64,000 nucleotides of DNA, from assembly GCA_002478745.1 (NCBI GenBank), contig DLQI01000041.1, forward strand, positions 56,256-120,255, written 5' to 3'. The first letter of the stretch is position 1. Every line of letters begins with the position of its first letter. The DNA is from Rhodobacteraceae bacterium UBA7436 (GTDB taxonomy: Bacteria; Pseudomonadota; Alphaproteobacteria; Rhodobacterales; Rhodobacteraceae). The translations under genes and the position numbers were made by a program. The notes under the pieces are model-generated. The model worked only from the letters and a program-made list of their open reading frames with translations. It searched no databases and was not told the origin of the DNA. This document shows positions 55,933-64,000 of the stretch, in pieces.

Positions 55933-56340
55933 TCATTCAAGGTCGTCTCTGACGTCACTGAAGGAATGAATGCGATAAAGATCACCTTTACGGCGATCAC
56001 GCTTGGTTGGACGCCCTTTTCCTTCAAAGCTAGGGTTTGCAGGATGTTTGTTCTCTTGCTTAACCTTAGGCGGGGTCAAATCAGTGTAAAGTTCTTGGGC
56101 TTCGGGTGCGGGACCGCGGCGATCTCCGATATCATCGATCTGAATCACGCGTGTTTGCGTACCGACGGCAAAGGTTAAAACGTTGCCCGCTTGGATCAGA
56201 GTTGCCCGCTTTGTGACCCTATCTCCATCAACGCGAACATCGCCAGCTGCAACACGAGCTGCTGCCAATGATCTTGTTTTAAAAAATCGGGCAAACCACA
56301 GCCATTTGTCTAGCCGTTGTTTGCCCGATGGATCGCTCAT
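55933..56340 (-). CDS. S4-domain RNA-binding protein (Hsp15-like)
   Basis: 135 residues. The S4 domain spans about 8-70 (QRLDKWLWFARFFKTRSLAAARVAAGDVRVDG). The C-terminal tail is basic (KGRPTKRDRRKG). Hsp15 recycles free 50S subunits carrying nascent chains, and this may be its alphaproteobacterial equivalent. The ATG at 56340 abuts the helicase stop with no gap, so the two are coupled. Confidence 0.9.
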   Translation of the reverse strand: MSDPSGKQRLDKWLWFARFFKTRSLAAARVAAGDVRVDGDRVTKRATLIQAGNVLTFAVGTQTRVIQIDDIGDRRGPAPEAQELYTDLTPPKVKQENKHPANPSFEGKGRPTKRDRRKGDLYRIHSFSDVRDDLE

Positions 56341-59064
56341 TTAGTTACCGCTTTTCAATCCCATCAATGCCGCTGCGAACGGATTGTCAGGATCGATTTT
56401 CTTCTCGGGCTTGGTTGGACGGGCCGAGAAAGACTTTGCCTTGTCATCGCGCGCACCTTTGTTGGCACCACGTGGCTTACCTTTTGGTTTGCCTTTGCCA
56501 CGGCTTTCACCGCTTGGCTTATCGCCAGTGCGAGCTGGACGTGTGTTTGCACGCGGTGCACGTGCCCAAGTGAAGGTGTAGAACACTTCCATCTCAGCTT
56601 CGGCAACAGGTGTTTCTGGATCGGCAGGTTCAACAGGTGCGACCTCTGCTACAGGTGCATCTGATACGGCCTCAGAAGGTGCCGCCTTTACCTTAGCCCG
56701 CTCACCTTTTTCGCCCTTATAGCCCAGGCCCTGCATCAGGTCCGCGAATTGCTCAAGCGTCATACCTGTAATGGACAGCATGTCAGCTTTGGCCTCAAAC
56801 CCACCACGTGAGTCCTCTGAGCGCAGCATGTCAGCAAGACGTTCCAACATATCGATGCGGATCGCGCGTTCGCCTGCAATGCGATAACCAGACATCGTGT
56901 CTGCCCCTTCTTTCACACCCTTTTCAGCTGGGATCGTGACCAAGCCGGGGGGAGGTGATTCAGGGAATACATCCAAACCTTTGTTCAGAGACCAAAGCAC
57001 CAAACGCAAGCGCGTCGCAGCTGGCTTCAACAACAACGGCATGAAGATGGTGAATTGACCAAAACGGATACCGTGTTTGCGCAATGCACCACGAGCATCT
57101 TGATCAAGCGCCTTAACTTCGTTGGCCACTGCAGAGCGTGGCAACATGCCCATGTTTTCTACCAATTGAAATGCAAAGCCACGTGCCAAACCGGTCAACG
57201 CTTCATCGCGACCCAGGTTCAACAACGGCTCAAAAAGAGCCGCAACTTTACGATCGATGAAGTGCTGCAAGCGACGTTGCACTTTTTCAGCAACCTCAGG
57301 TCCCGCAACATCATCAACAAAGACTTCTACCCGTGGCTTAAGCGCATCGGCACCAGCAACAAGTTTACCAACGGCCGAAGAACCCCACATAAGGCCACCC
57401 TGTTCCGTATAGTCAATTTCGGTATCAGGAGCGTTATAAAAACGATCAGCGCGCAGATGGAACTGCGGGGCTAACGCCTGAAGCGCCGCCGTTTTGATCG
57501 TTTTGGCCTCAGCCACTCCAGTGCCTTTGTCCTGGCTAAACCGGAAACCATCCAGCTTACCTACAAATTCACCCTCTACAGTCACTTCACCTGCGTCGTT
57601 TACTTCGGCCACCATGGCTTCCTTCTGTCCCAATCGGCGCAAAAGCACGGATGTGCGCCGATCTACAAATCTTTGGGTCAAACGCTCGTGCAGCGCGTCC
57701 GACAACCTGTCTTCTACAGAACGTGTCTGCTCCCGCCAATGACTTTCGTCATTTGTCCAACCTTTGCGTTGTGCAACATAGGTCCAAGTCCGAATAAAAG
57801 CGAGCCGTTTGGACAATGTATCGATGTCACCATCTGTCCGATCGATGACTTTGATTTGACGTTCCATCCATTCGTCTGGAATGCACCCACTTTGATGTAA
57901 GTAGTTATAAATAACGGCTACGAGGTCCGCATGTGTGCCCCGACCGATACCGCGGAAGTCCGGCAAACGACATGCATCCCAAAGCAATCTGACAGACGGT
58001 CCATCGGTTGCGCGGGCGCTGACTTCTCCCACCTGGGATAAGTTTTTTAGTGTTGCTAAATCGTCAGCTTCACGGGCTTTGACCAACATTTCGTGGTCTG
58101 GTGATGCCTCAAGTGTCTGAATCAGGCGGTCAACACTTCCAAATTGAAGCGCATGATTGCGGAAATTCAATTTGCGCTGTGGCGTGAACTTATGGTCCAT
58201 AATGGCTTGCGCCATGCCGTCATCCAGGGGACGCGCGTCCCCTGTGACTCCAAATGTCCCATCTTTTAGACCGCGCCCTGCCCGCCCTGCAATTTGCGCA
58301 AGTTCATTGGGCGCAAGTGGACGCATACGGCGCCCGTCAAATTTGGACAGTGCAGAAAAAGCTACGTGGTCAACATCAAGGTTCAGCCCCATCCCGATGG
58401 CATCTGTCGCCACCAGATAATCAACTTCTCCGTTTTGATACATCTCAACCTGAGCGTTACGCGTCCGCGGGCTAAGTGCGCCCATCACAACAGCCGCCCC
58501 GCCCTTTTGACGTCGCAGTAGTTCAGCGATCGCATATACGTTTTCGACGGAGAACCCGACAATCGCGCTACGCGGACGCATGCGGCTAATCTTTTTTTGG
58601 CCAACATACGTCAGTTCAGACATTCGTTCTCGTCGCAGAAACTGTGCTTCAGGGATGAGTTCAGCAATCGCGCCTCGCATAGTGTCGGAACCAAGAAAAA
58701 GCGTTTCCTTCAGACCGCGAGCACGCAACAAGCGATCTGTGAAGATATGGCCACGCTCAGAATCTGCACATACTTGGATTTCATCAACTGCTAGAAAATC
58801 GCACCCCATGCCTTCTGGCATAGCCTCAACCGTACACACCCAATACTGAGTACGCGGTGGGACAATGCGTTCCTCACCTGTGACCAAGGCCACAACTGAC
58901 GGCCCACGAATTGCAACGATGCGGTCATAGACCTCGCGCGCCAGAAGGCGCAGCGGTAGGCCGATGATGCCCGTTCGATGCCCCAACATACGCTCGATTG
59001 CATAGGTGGTTTTACCTGTGTTTGTCGGACCTAAAACGGCCACGACACGTCCGTTCAGCGACAC
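56341..59064 (-). CDS. SUV3-like DExH RNA/DNA helicase with basic tail
   Basis: 907 residues from a GTG at 59064 with AAGGGA six bases away. Helicase motifs are GPTNTGKTTYA (Walker A, about 12-22), VDEIQ (motif II, about 93), QIAGRAGRG (motif VI) and a second RecA domain (about 150-320). It resembles mitochondrial SUV3/ToxA-like helicases, which unwind RNA with ATP. The last roughly 130 residues are low-complexity and basic, with KGKPKGKPRG. It precedes the S4 gene, consistent with an RNA or ribosome role. Confidence 0.9.
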   Translation of the reverse strand: MSLNGRVVAVLGPTNTGKTTYAIERMLGHRTGIIGLPLRLLAREVYDRIVAIRGPSVVALVTGEERIVPPRTQYWVCTVEAMPEGMGCDFLAVDEIQVCADSERGHIFTDRLLRARGLKETLFLGSDTMRGAIAELIPEAQFLRRERMSELTYVGQKKISRMRPRSAIVGFSVENVYAIAELLRRQKGGAAVVMGALSPRTRNAQVEMYQNGEVDYLVATDAIGMGLNLDVDHVAFSALSKFDGRRMRPLAPNELAQIAGRAGRGLKDGTFGVTGDARPLDDGMAQAIMDHKFTPQRKLNFRNHALQFGSVDRLIQTLEASPDHEMLVKAREADDLATLKNLSQVGEVSARATDGPSVRLLWDACRLPDFRGIGRGTHADLVAVIYNYLHQSGCIPDEWMERQIKVIDRTDGDIDTLSKRLAFIRTWTYVAQRKGWTNDESHWREQTRSVEDRLSDALHERLTQRFVDRRTSVLLRRLGQKEAMVAEVNDAGEVTVEGEFVGKLDGFRFSQDKGTGVAEAKTIKTAALQALAPQFHLRADRFYNAPDTEIDYTEQGGLMWGSSAVGKLVAGADALKPRVEVFVDDVAGPEVAEKVQRRLQHFIDRKVAALFEPLLNLGRDEALTGLARGFAFQLVENMGMLPRSAVANEVKALDQDARGALRKHGIRFGQFTIFMPLLLKPAATRLRLVLWSLNKGLDVFPESPPPGLVTIPAEKGVKEGADTMSGYRIAGERAIRIDMLERLADMLRSEDSRGGFEAKADMLSITGMTLEQFADLMQGLGYKGEKGERAKVKAAPSEAVSDAPVAEVAPVEPADPETPVAEAEMEVFYTFTWARAPRANTRPARTGDKPSGESRGKGKPKGKPRGANKGARDDKAKSFSARPTKPEKKIDPDNPFAAALMGLKSGN

Positions 59065-59089
59065 GACATTCCCTTAATGACCCAAGCTT

Positions 59090-59647
59090 TTAAAGCTCAC
59101 GCCCGATTCCTTGGCTTTCCAGCCGTTCAAGTGCATTGGTCGCGTTTTCGTGATTGGGATGCAAGCGCAGAACCTCCCTAAATGCCTTTTCAGCACGGGA
59201 AAAATCTTCGAATGTCATCATCATTGACCCAAGGCCAAAAACCGCATCAAAATTGTTAGGATTCAACACCAAAGAGCGTTTCAAGTCGGCTAACGCGGGC
59301 CCAAGTAATTCGATTTCGAAATACGCTATTGCCCGTGCATGCCAACCCTCAGCAAAGTTTGGGGCATGATCAGTGAGCGCAGTAAAGTGTTCGATTGCAG
59401 CATTTGTATCCCCAGAGACCATCGCGTCGCGTCCGCGTAAAAGCAGCAAATCCAATGCCTTAGAACCCGATCGCGACCACTCCAATTTCAGCGCCCGTTC
59501 AATTCTGGCAATCTCTCCGACTTCGGCAGTTTTTAGCTGCTCCATCAAATCGGAGGTGACCGACTGCGCAGCCAATGGTAAGGAATTTATGACTGTCATC
59601 ATAATTGCCGCAACGGTAAGTTTGAGGTTCGCTGTTTTGATGCCCAT
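59090..59647 (-). CDS. TPR-containing periplasmic protein
   Basis: 185 residues from the ATG at 59647; the frame upstream to 59980 is the reverse strand of the SCP2 gene and its promoter. A signal peptide covers about 1-28. Two to four TPR motifs follow (DAMVSGDTNAAIEHFTALTDH, FAEGWHARAIAYFEIEL, FDAVFGLGSMMMTFEDFSRA), so it is a protein-binding helper. It lies 25 bp upstream of the helicase start on the same strand. Function unknown. Confidence 0.85.
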   Translation of the reverse strand: MGIKTANLKLTVAAIMMTVINSLPLAAQSVTSDLMEQLKTAEVGEIARIERALKLEWSRSGSKALDLLLLRGRDAMVSGDTNAAIEHFTALTDHAPNFAEGWHARAIAYFEIELLGPALADLKRSLVLNPNNFDAVFGLGSMMMTFEDFSRAEKAFREVLRLHPNHENATNALERLESQGIGREL

Positions 59648-59720
59648 ATTTAGACATGTAACAGGACGCGGCCGCATTTCCATAGCAGTCTGCGCAAAAT
59701 AGCCAAAAGGGCCACAACAC

Positions 59721-60011
59721 ATGAGTGATATTATCAACGCAGCCGTTACTGCATTGAACGAAAAATTGGCAGGAGCCGCATTTGATGGTTCCGCTAAATT
59801 CGAAATCGAAGGCGAAGGCGGCGTGGTAATCGACGCTGATGGTGCACGTTCAGGCGACGATGAAACAGATGTAACCCTCAGCGCAGATGCAGAAACGTTC
59901 GAAGGCATCTTGGCCGGTGATACAAATGCCACAAGTGCATTTATGACAGGTAAGCTTAAGGTCGATGGCGACATGGGCATGGCAATGAAATTGGCCTCTG
60001 TTTTAGGCTAA
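59721..60011 (+). CDS. SCP2 sterol-binding domain protein
   Basis: 96 residues, a bare SCP2 domain with KFEIEGEGGVVIDADG, DVTLSADAETFEGILAGDTN and the late KLKVDGDMGMAMKLASVL. Such short forms bind lipids or acyl chains and are common in alphaproteobacteria. The start has a weak purine stretch upstream. It is divergent from the TPR gene (73 bp) and 12 bp ahead of the alpha/beta hydrolase gene, so probably co-transcribed. Confidence 0.93.
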   Translation: MSDIINAAVTALNEKLAGAAFDGSAKFEIEGEGGVVIDADGARSGDDETDVTLSADAETFEGILAGDTNATSAFMTGKLKVDGDMGMAMKLASVLG

Positions 60012-60023
60012 GGATCTAACATT

Positions 60024-60965
60024 ATGACTTTGACTGCCGCACCGTTTTACTCTGACGTTTGCCCATCGGGTGAGAATGCAACGGCCTATTGGGTCCACAC
60101 ATCAGACAGTAAACGTATCAGACTGGCGGTCTGGGCAGAAAACGCGGCTAGGGGTACAGTTTTGCTGTTCCCTGGCCGCACCGAATATGTTGAAAAATAT
60201 GCCGCTTGCGCCGAGGGCCTCGAGAGCCGCGGGTATTGCACAATTGCAGCCGATTGGCGCGGTCAAGGCTTGGCAGATCGTTTGTTGGATGACCCAATGG
60301 TCGGCCATGTCGAGAGATTTCACGACTATCAAAAAGATGTCGACGCGCTCGTTAGTGCTGCAACAGAATTAAATCTGCCGAAACCTTATTATCTCGTCGC
60401 ACATTCAATGGGTGGAGCTATCGGACTACGCGCATTGGAAAATGGACTTGCGGTAAAGGCCGCTGTTTTTTCCGCCCCAATGTGGGGTATTCACCTTGCG
60501 CCACATCTGCGCCCAGTAGCATGGATACTAAGCCACTTGATGCCAATACTTGGCAAAGGCGCATCATACCCGCCAAACACATCACCTGAATCTTATGTGC
60601 TTACGGCGGCTTTTGAAGACAATATGCTGACCACCGATCCACAAATGTTTGAGCTGATGACAGATCAGGTCGCTAAATATGCCGCATTAGGCCTTGGCGG
60701 TCCCAGCTATGTTTGGTTACGCGAAGCCCTTAAAGAGACGCGGTCACTCGCGGCCCTTAGTTCCCCGAAGGTCCCAACGCTAACATTCTTGGGCACCAAT
60801 GAACGTATTGTTCGTGTCAGTTCAGTCCATGACCGGATGAGACGCTGGGCTAATGGTGCTCTTGAGCTTGTTCAGGATGCTGAACACGAAATTCTGATGG
60901 AGCAACAGAGCATCCGCGATAGTGCATTAGATCAGATTGCCGCACTTTTCACAGATCATAGCTGA
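60024..60965 (+). CDS. Alpha/beta hydrolase (lysophospholipase PldB-like)
   Basis: 313 residues. The nucleophile elbow is AHSMGG (about 126-131), with GRTEYVEKYAACAEGL and DWRGQGLADR before it; acid and His of the triad are likely in FLGTNERIVRV and DAEHEILME. The Hydrolase_4 pattern (GRTEYVEKY) is typical of lysophospholipase L2 and monoacylglycerol lipases. With the SCP2 gene it may act on lipids. No signal peptide. Confidence 0.9.
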   Translation: MTLTAAPFYSDVCPSGENATAYWVHTSDSKRIRLAVWAENAARGTVLLFPGRTEYVEKYAACAEGLESRGYCTIAADWRGQGLADRLLDDPMVGHVERFHDYQKDVDALVSAATELNLPKPYYLVAHSMGGAIGLRALENGLAVKAAVFSAPMWGIHLAPHLRPVAWILSHLMPILGKGASYPPNTSPESYVLTAAFEDNMLTTDPQMFELMTDQVAKYAALGLGGPSYVWLREALKETRSLAALSSPKVPTLTFLGTNERIVRVSSVHDRMRRWANGALELVQDAEHEILMEQQSIRDSALDQIAALFTDHS

Positions 60966-61145
60966 CAAGGTTGTCCATCATCACTTTTGAAAGTGGTGAC
61001 CGAAAACTCTCGCACACCGTTTTTTTGAAAACATGCCTAAAACGCGCAGGTTGTGACAACCAACGCGCAGCATTTGTGCATTTGTGCCTTGTCCCGCGAA
61101 CGCCTCGCACATACCTATTGGTTTAGAAAATCAATGAGGCTTCAA

Positions 61146-62978
61146 ATGTTCCAACTCCCCTTCCCCGTCCAAGATGTAAACGCAGGATCTGGAGGCATCG
61201 ATAGCGATGGTCCAATGGGCAATTTACCCGAATGGAACCTGGATGACCTGTATACTGGCGAAGATGCGCCCGAGCTCAAACGCGACCTTGAGTGGCTTGA
61301 AACAGAATGCGCAGCCTTTGCCGCCGACTATGAGAACAAGTTGGCCATGTTGGATGCTGCGAGCTTGCTAAATTGCGTTCTGCGCAACGAAAAGATCAAC
61401 CAAGTTGCTGGGCGCATTATGTCCTATGCAGGATTGCGCTATTACCAGATGACAACAGACGCAAGCCGCGCAAAATTTATGTCGGATGCGCAGGAAAAGA
61501 TTACCAACTACACGACACCACTGGTCTTCTTCACTCTCGAACTGAACACACTCGACGACTATCACATGGAAGCTCTGTTGACTGCCAATGCTGATCTGGC
61601 ACGTTACAAACCCGTATTCGACCGCATCCGAGCCATGAAGAAATACCAACTGTCTGACGAGCTGGAAAAATTCATGCACGACTTGGGTGTTGTTGGCGAT
61701 GCATGGGAACGCTTGTTTGATGAAACCATCGCCGGACTTGAGTTCAACGTCGAAGGTGATCTGCTCAATATCGAGGGCACACTAAACTTGCTCACAGACC
61801 CTAATCGCAGCAAACGCGAAGCGGCAGCGCGTGAATTGGCCGACGTCTTTGGGGCCAATGTCAAAACCTTCGCCCGTGTGCACAACACGCAAGCCAAAGA
61901 AAAGGAAATTATCGACCGTTGGCGTGGCATGGAAACACCACAAACAGGGCGGCATTTGTCCAACGACGTAGAACCCGAAGTGGTCGAAGCATTGCGCAAT
62001 GCGGTTGTCGCAGCATATCCCAAGCTAAGCCACCGTTATTACGAATTAAAACGTAAATGGCTGGGCCTTGATGTGATGCAGGTTTGGGACCGCAATGCGC
62101 CCCTCCCGATGGAAGACACGCGCGTCGTGGATTGGGCAACTGCCGAAGACATGGTGATGTCAGCCTACAACGCGTTTGACCCACGTATGGGCGAGCTCGC
62201 AGCGCCCTTCTTCTCAGATGGTTGGATTGATGCAGGTGTAAAGCCCGGTAAAGCGCCGGGGGCATTTGCGCATCCGACTGTGACGAATGTACACCCATAC
62301 GTCATGCTCAATTACTTAGGGAAACCACGCGATGTCATGACATTAGCCCATGAACTGGGCCACGGCGTGCACCAAGTGTTGGCAGCAGAACAAGGCGAAA
62401 TGCTGTCCTCAACCCCACTCACGCTAGCTGAAACGGCCTCCGTCTTTGGCGAAATGCTTACGTTCCGCAAGATGCTTGATGGGGCTGAAACCAAATCAGA
62501 ACGCCGCATCCTTTTGGCTGGCAAGGTCGAGGACATGATTAACACAGTTGTGCGCCAAATCGCGTTCTATGATTTTGAGTGCAAACTGCACGCAGCACGT
62601 GCTCAAGGCGAACTCACCCCAGAAAATATCAATGATATTTGGATGAGTGTACAAGGCGAAAGCCTCGGGCCAGCATTCGAATTCATGGACGGTTATGAAA
62701 CCTTCTGGGCCTATATCCCCCACTTCGTCCATTCACCGTTCTACGTTTACGCCTATGCTTTCGGCGACGGCCTCGTGAACGCGCTTTATGCGGTTTACGC
62801 AGAGGGTGATGAAGGTTTTGAGGACAAATACTTCGAGATGCTCAAAGCTGGCGGATCCAAACACCACAAAGAACTGCTTGCACCATTCGGTCTTGATGCG
62901 TCTGATCCGAAATTCTGGGACAAAGGTCTTTCAATGATTTCAGGGTTCATTGACGAACTCGAAGCTATGGAAGACTGA
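61146..62978 (+). CDS. M3 family oligoendopeptidase (PepF-like)
   Basis: 610 residues from the ATG at 61146, which has GAGG six bases upstream and the family N-terminus MFQLPFPVQD; an ATG at 61134 would add four. The zinc motif HELGH (His402, Glu403, His406) is in MTLAHELGHGVHQ, with the third ligand about 25 residues on in LAETASVFGEML. It cuts short peptides in the cytoplasm. The 180 bp before it shows only weak hairpins. Confidence 0.95.
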   Translation: MFQLPFPVQDVNAGSGGIDSDGPMGNLPEWNLDDLYTGEDAPELKRDLEWLETECAAFAADYENKLAMLDAASLLNCVLRNEKINQVAGRIMSYAGLRYYQMTTDASRAKFMSDAQEKITNYTTPLVFFTLELNTLDDYHMEALLTANADLARYKPVFDRIRAMKKYQLSDELEKFMHDLGVVGDAWERLFDETIAGLEFNVEGDLLNIEGTLNLLTDPNRSKREAAARELADVFGANVKTFARVHNTQAKEKEIIDRWRGMETPQTGRHLSNDVEPEVVEALRNAVVAAYPKLSHRYYELKRKWLGLDVMQVWDRNAPLPMEDTRVVDWATAEDMVMSAYNAFDPRMGELAAPFFSDGWIDAGVKPGKAPGAFAHPTVTNVHPYVMLNYLGKPRDVMTLAHELGHGVHQVLAAEQGEMLSSTPLTLAETASVFGEMLTFRKMLDGAETKSERRILLAGKVEDMINTVVRQIAFYDFECKLHAARAQGELTPENINDIWMSVQGESLGPAFEFMDGYETFWAYIPHFVHSPFYVYAYAFGDGLVNALYAVYAEGDEGFEDKYFEMLKAGGSKHHKELLAPFGLDASDPKFWDKGLSMISGFIDELEAMED

Positions 62979-62985
62979 AACTAAC

Positions 62986-63015
62986 TTGGTCACGCGCACG
63001 ACCGCGCGTGACCAA
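62986..63015 (+). terminator. Perfect hairpin after the oligoendopeptidase gene
   Basis: TTGGTCACGCGC and GCGCGTGACCAA form a 12-bp perfect stem with a 6-base loop, eight bases past the peptidase stop. The trailing sequence is only moderately T-rich. It may serve both this gene and the convergent zinc-finger gene (stop at 63079). Confidence 0.75.
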
Positions 63016-63078
63016 CGCCATTTCATCTTACCAAAAAATACTCTCCCCGAAGGGTCGCTCAGAGAATACGCAAAACGC

Positions 63079-63348
63079 TCATTTCAACTGACTGTCCTTG
63101 CTCCCACGCCGATTGATCCCGCCACGATTTTGATGCTGGGTCTCACGCTCCTGAACACAATCAAGGCAAAGTTTCACGCCAACCACCGCCAAGCGCCGTT
63201 CTTTCGAAATTCGCTCGTCGCACTCAGCACAATTTGAAAGGCTTTCGCCCAAAGGTACTTTGCGCGCAAGCATACGGGCCAGTTCATCGTTGATTGATGC
63301 CTCAATCTGTTCGCTCACTGCGCCGTCTTTTGCCCAACCTCCGGCCAT
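63079..63348 (-). CDS. DksA/TraR-type C4 zinc-finger protein
   Basis: 89 residues from the ATG at 63348; the longer frame does not match relatives. The C4 finger is CAECDERI ... CLDC near residues 42-65, preceded by a short helical part (INDELARMLARKVP). This is the short YbiI-like class rather than full-length DksA, whose coiled coil it lacks. Action on RNA polymerase is unproven for this class. Confidence 0.85.
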   Translation of the reverse strand: MAGGWAKDGAVSEQIEASINDELARMLARKVPLGESLSNCAECDERISKERRLAVVGVKLCLDCVQERETQHQNRGGINRRGSKDSQLK

Positions 63349-63444
63349 TGCTGTCTCCAAAATTAATTCAGGGTGTAACGTTACCCGTTGCCCCAATTTC
63401 GATCTCGCATATGATCCAGTCAATCAAATTCAACGGAGCCGACG

Positions 63445-64000
63445 ATGCGTGCCTTAAAAAAACTAGTTGCCGGTTTTCTATTCTTTATCGTCATCGCGAT
63501 TAGCGCCTTTCTTACATTCGCCCCCGCTTACGTCGAAAAATCCCGCAACAGTATTGTCCCCCACGATCCATATCCCGTCTCGAAAACAGCCCAAGCCCTT
63601 CACGACACCCTGTTAATCGGCGATTGGCATGCCGACAGCCTGCTTTGGCAACGCAACATCGCCAAACGCGGCAATCGTGGACAAGTGGACATTCCGCGAT
63701 TGATCGAAGGTAATGTCGCGATCCAAGTTTTCACTGCCGTGACCAAAAGCCCCAAAGGCCAAAACTATGACAACAACGCAACCGACGCGCCTGATAACAT
63801 AACCCCGCTTGTAGTTGGCCAACTCTGGCCACCCCGCACTTGGACCTCACTGTTGGAGCGCGCCTTGTATCAGGCCGAGAAACTGCACGCGATTGCCGAG
63901 CATTCCCCCAATCAGCTGAGTGTCATCACCTCCCTCGCCGAACTCGAAGCACATCTCGTAAGCCGCGCCGCTGGCAGTAAGGCAATCGGTGGCCTACTGG
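63445..64000 (+). CDS. Peptidase M19 (membrane dipeptidase), N-terminal part
   Basis: 185 codons are open to the window edge from the ATG at 63445, which has ACGGAG upstream. A hydrophobic N-terminal anchor (about 5-25) is followed by GDWHADSLLW, whose His62 and Asp64 are the HxD zinc ligands of renal dipeptidase-like enzymes, then RGNRGQVDIPRLIEGNVAIQ and the late AIGGLL before the cut. Rhodobacterales carry several such enzymes; the anchor suggests an extracytoplasmic dipeptidase. Rest of the gene is outside. Confidence 0.88.
   Translation, partial: MRALKKLVAGFLFFIVIAISAFLTFAPAYVEKSRNSIVPHDPYPVSKTAQALHDTLLIGDWHADSLLWQRNIAKRGNRGQVDIPRLIEGNVAIQVFTAVTKSPKGQNYDNNATDAPDNITPLVVGQLWPPRTWTSLLERALYQAEKLHAIAEHSPNQLSVITSLAELEAHLVSRAAGSKAIGGLL

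Noticed and set aside
59648..59980. N-terminal extension of the TPR protein by 111 residues
   Set aside because: It is the reverse strand of the SCP2 gene and its upstream region; a signal peptide begins at the ATG at 59647.
1..64000. tRNA or rRNA genes
   Set aside because: I scanned the intergenic gaps for the T-loop consensus and CCA-type ends and found no cloverleaf. A covariance search would be decisive.

Overview
The window reads as a chromosomal segment of a marine alphaproteobacterium of the Rhodobacterales (Roseobacter group). The evidence is the soxBDAG sarcosine oxidase operon, a TRAP transporter, a sitABCD-type metal transporter, an alphaproteobacterial CarD with a 7Fe ferredoxin, S4-domain protein and SUV3-like helicase neighbourhood, and a hydantoinase catabolic operon. 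GC content looks moderate by eye (not computed). I see no phage, insertion sequence, CRISPR array, rRNA or tRNA. Genes are dense, with many 1-4 bp start/stop overlaps.

Layout. 0-11.5 kb: envelope genes, namely a cut-off BamB lipoprotein, its YfgM-like partner, an RND efflux pair with an unusually long permease, an Atm1-type ABC exporter and a LysM protein with a (CTTCGG)10 repeat; then a LOG-family nucleosidase overlapping a RarD permease tail to tail. 11.5-17.6 kb (minus strand): sodB and soxBDAG. 17.8-22.8 kb: ccmI-ruvX-DUF1289, a TauE exporter, dusA and an EamA permease. 22.8-25.9 kb: a TRAP transporter. 26.1-27.4 kb: two small secreted proteins (one broken by an in-frame TAA) and a 0.5 kb AT-rich intergenic region. 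27.4-30.1 kb: acs and adk.

30.2-34.3 kb holds a coupled cassette: an aspartyl hydroxylase-like oxygenase, a threonine aldolase, an MmgE/PrpD protein, a GST and then a rhodanese. 34.3-37.7 kb is a Mn/Zn/Fe ABC importer with two palindromes in its promoter. 37.9-47.5 kb has a LysR regulator and a tightly packed seven-gene catabolic operon: hydantoinase A and B, an FAD oxidoreductase, an HpaI-type aldolase, an aminotransferase, a uronate-dehydrogenase-like enzyme and an SDR lacking the usual YxxxK pair. A strong terminator closes it. This operon is the best candidate for an undescribed pathway; its substrate cannot be read from the sequence.

47.6-64 kb: a conserved-looking gene interrupted by an in-frame TAA, metY, an 841-residue bitopic protein with a GspC/PilP-like C-terminus, divergent cobT and cobS, carD, fdxA, an S4 protein, the SUV3-like helicase, a TPR protein, an SCP2 protein, an alpha/beta hydrolase, an M3 oligoendopeptidase, a small C4 zinc-finger protein and the start of an M19 dipeptidase that runs off the right edge. 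Starts were moved from the longest frame wherever Shine-Dalgarno spacing, signal peptides or family N-termini favoured an internal codon.
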